Source: Acidimicrobiales bacterium (GTDB lineage: Bacteria > Actinomycetota > Acidimicrobiia > Acidimicrobiales > Acidimicrobilacustridaceae). Taken from it: DNA of 6,732 nt. Below the pieces are notes generated by a model, which ran no database searches, was not told the DNA's origin, and saw nothing but the letters and a program-made list of their open reading frames with translations. The DNA lies in NCBI GenBank assembly GCA_023264135.1, contig JALQSZ010000085.1:1-6732 (forward strand), written 5' to 3'. The position numbers and the translations under genes were made by a program. Positions within the stretch are counted from its first letter, which is position 1. Every line of letters starts with the position of its first letter. Below are positions 6,234 through 6,732 of the stretch, one piece after another.

Positions 6234-6732
6234 TTAGCGCTGGTCGTTGACCAGTTCGCGAACACCGTCAAGACCAGCAATCACGACTCGTTCCACCATC
6301 GAACCGGGGAAGATCCCGTGTTCGACGATGCCCGGCGTGTTCGCAAGCGCCTCGCCCAAAGCAACGGGGTCGGCGATGGTCCCGAATTGCGCGTCCATCA
6401 CGAGATTGCCGTTATCGCTGCGCCGATCGCGGGTGGTAACTGTTGAAGCGCCAAGCGCTTCAACCGCAGTTGCCACAACACCAGGAGCGAAGTCGAGCAC
6501 TTCGAGCGGCGTGCCGAACGGGCCGAGAGCAGGAACGAGTTTCGATTCGTCGACAACGATGATGAAACGCGGAGACATCGACGCCACAATTTTTTCTCGG
6601 GTATGGGCTGCGCCGCCGCCCTTGGTGAGATTGAACGCCGGGTCGACTTCATCGGCTCCGTCGATTGCAATATCGAGCGCACCAATTTCATCTGGCGAAA
6701 TCACCTTTAAACCCAGCGAGGTCGCGAGTTCG
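6234..6732 (-). CDS. rpiA: Ribose-5-phosphate isomerase A, N-terminus outside window
   Basis: These 165 visible C-terminal residues belong to RpiA, which interconverts ribose 5-phosphate and ribulose 5-phosphate in the non-oxidative pentose phosphate pathway. Roughly 60 N-terminal residues are missing compared with E. coli RpiA (219 aa). The frame is open to the right edge, so the GTG at 6704 is an internal Val. Numbered from the first complete codon at the edge, DGADEVD gives Asp24 and Asp27, KGGG gives Lys37 and TREK gives Glu46. Their spacing (3, 10, 9) equals that of E. coli Asp81, Asp84, Lys94 and Glu103. VVDESKLV, a TPLEV loop and SDNGN further support the call. It is not the unrelated RpiB family. 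It converges on the AAA+ gene with only 14 nt between stops. A perfect 10-bp hairpin lies inside it at 6442-6464. Confidence 0.95.
   Translation of the reverse strand, partial: ELATSLGLKVISPDEIGALDIAIDGADEVDPAFNLTKGGGAAHTREKIVASMSPRFIIVVDESKLVPALGPFGTPLEVLDFAPGVVATAVEALGASTVTTRDRRSDNGNLVMDAQFGTIADPVALGEALANTPGIVEHGIFPGSMVERVVIAGLDGVRELVNDQR
6240..6254. terminator. Short hairpin at the convergent AAA+ / rpiA 3' ends
   Basis: CTGGTC (6240-6245) and GACCAG (6249-6254) form a perfect 6-bp stem with a GTT loop, 20 nt after the AAA+ stop and within the last codons of rpiA. Only TT follows on the plus strand, so termination activity is uncertain. It is the only stem near the AAA+ stop that could serve. 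Confidence 0.25.
6442..6464. repeat. Perfect 10-bp inverted repeat with 3-nt loop inside rpiA
   Basis: GTTGAAGCGC (6442-6451) and GCGCTTCAAC (6455-6464) pair without mismatch around CAA. The element lies in the rpiA coding region, over the codons for VEALGAST, and would form a stable stem in the mRNA. No function is evident. Confidence 0.45.

Overview
This is an ordinary chromosomal housekeeping window, most likely from an actinomycete-grade bacterium (Actinomycetota). The evidence is moderately high GC, two GTG starts in three sdh genes, TANNNT-like promoter boxes, and an sdhC-sdhA-sdhB operon whose order and subunit lengths (256/641/253 aa) resemble the Sdh1 type of mycobacteria. A finer placement, for example Acidimicrobiia, is only a guess.

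Layout: (1) 2-286 (+) is the C-terminal end of a D-2-hydroxyacid dehydrogenase. (2) 354-1034 (+) is a DedA/VTT-family membrane protein, possibly read from a leaderless transcript. (3) 1035-1126 is a convergent gap holding a long hairpin that probably terminates from both sides. (4) 4608-1127 (-) is a tight sdhCAB operon encoding a three-subunit, probably di-heme, menaquinone-type succinate dehydrogenase. (5) 4609-4815 is a divergent intergenic region with a 27-bp dyad and weak promoter boxes. (6) 4816-6219 (+) is a MoxR/magnesium-chelatase-I-like AAA+ ATPase. (7) 6234-6732 (-) is the 3' three quarters of rpiA (ribose-5-phosphate isomerase A), running off the right edge.

How the genes work together: SdhA (covalent FAD), SdhB (three Fe-S clusters) and SdhC (heme b anchor) form respiratory complex II, linking the TCA cycle to the quinone pool. 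RpiA serves the pentose phosphate pathway. The other genes are not obviously linked to them. The AAA+ protein has no von Willebrand-A partner immediately downstream, because rpiA faces it 14 nt away.

I found no new multi-gene system, CRISPR array, mobile element, tRNA or rRNA. The points most worth a second look are the Asn in place of the Walker B Asp in the AAA+ protein, its missing VWA partner, the dyad in the sdh leader, the possible leaderless dedA promoter, and a perfect 10-bp hairpin inside rpiA.
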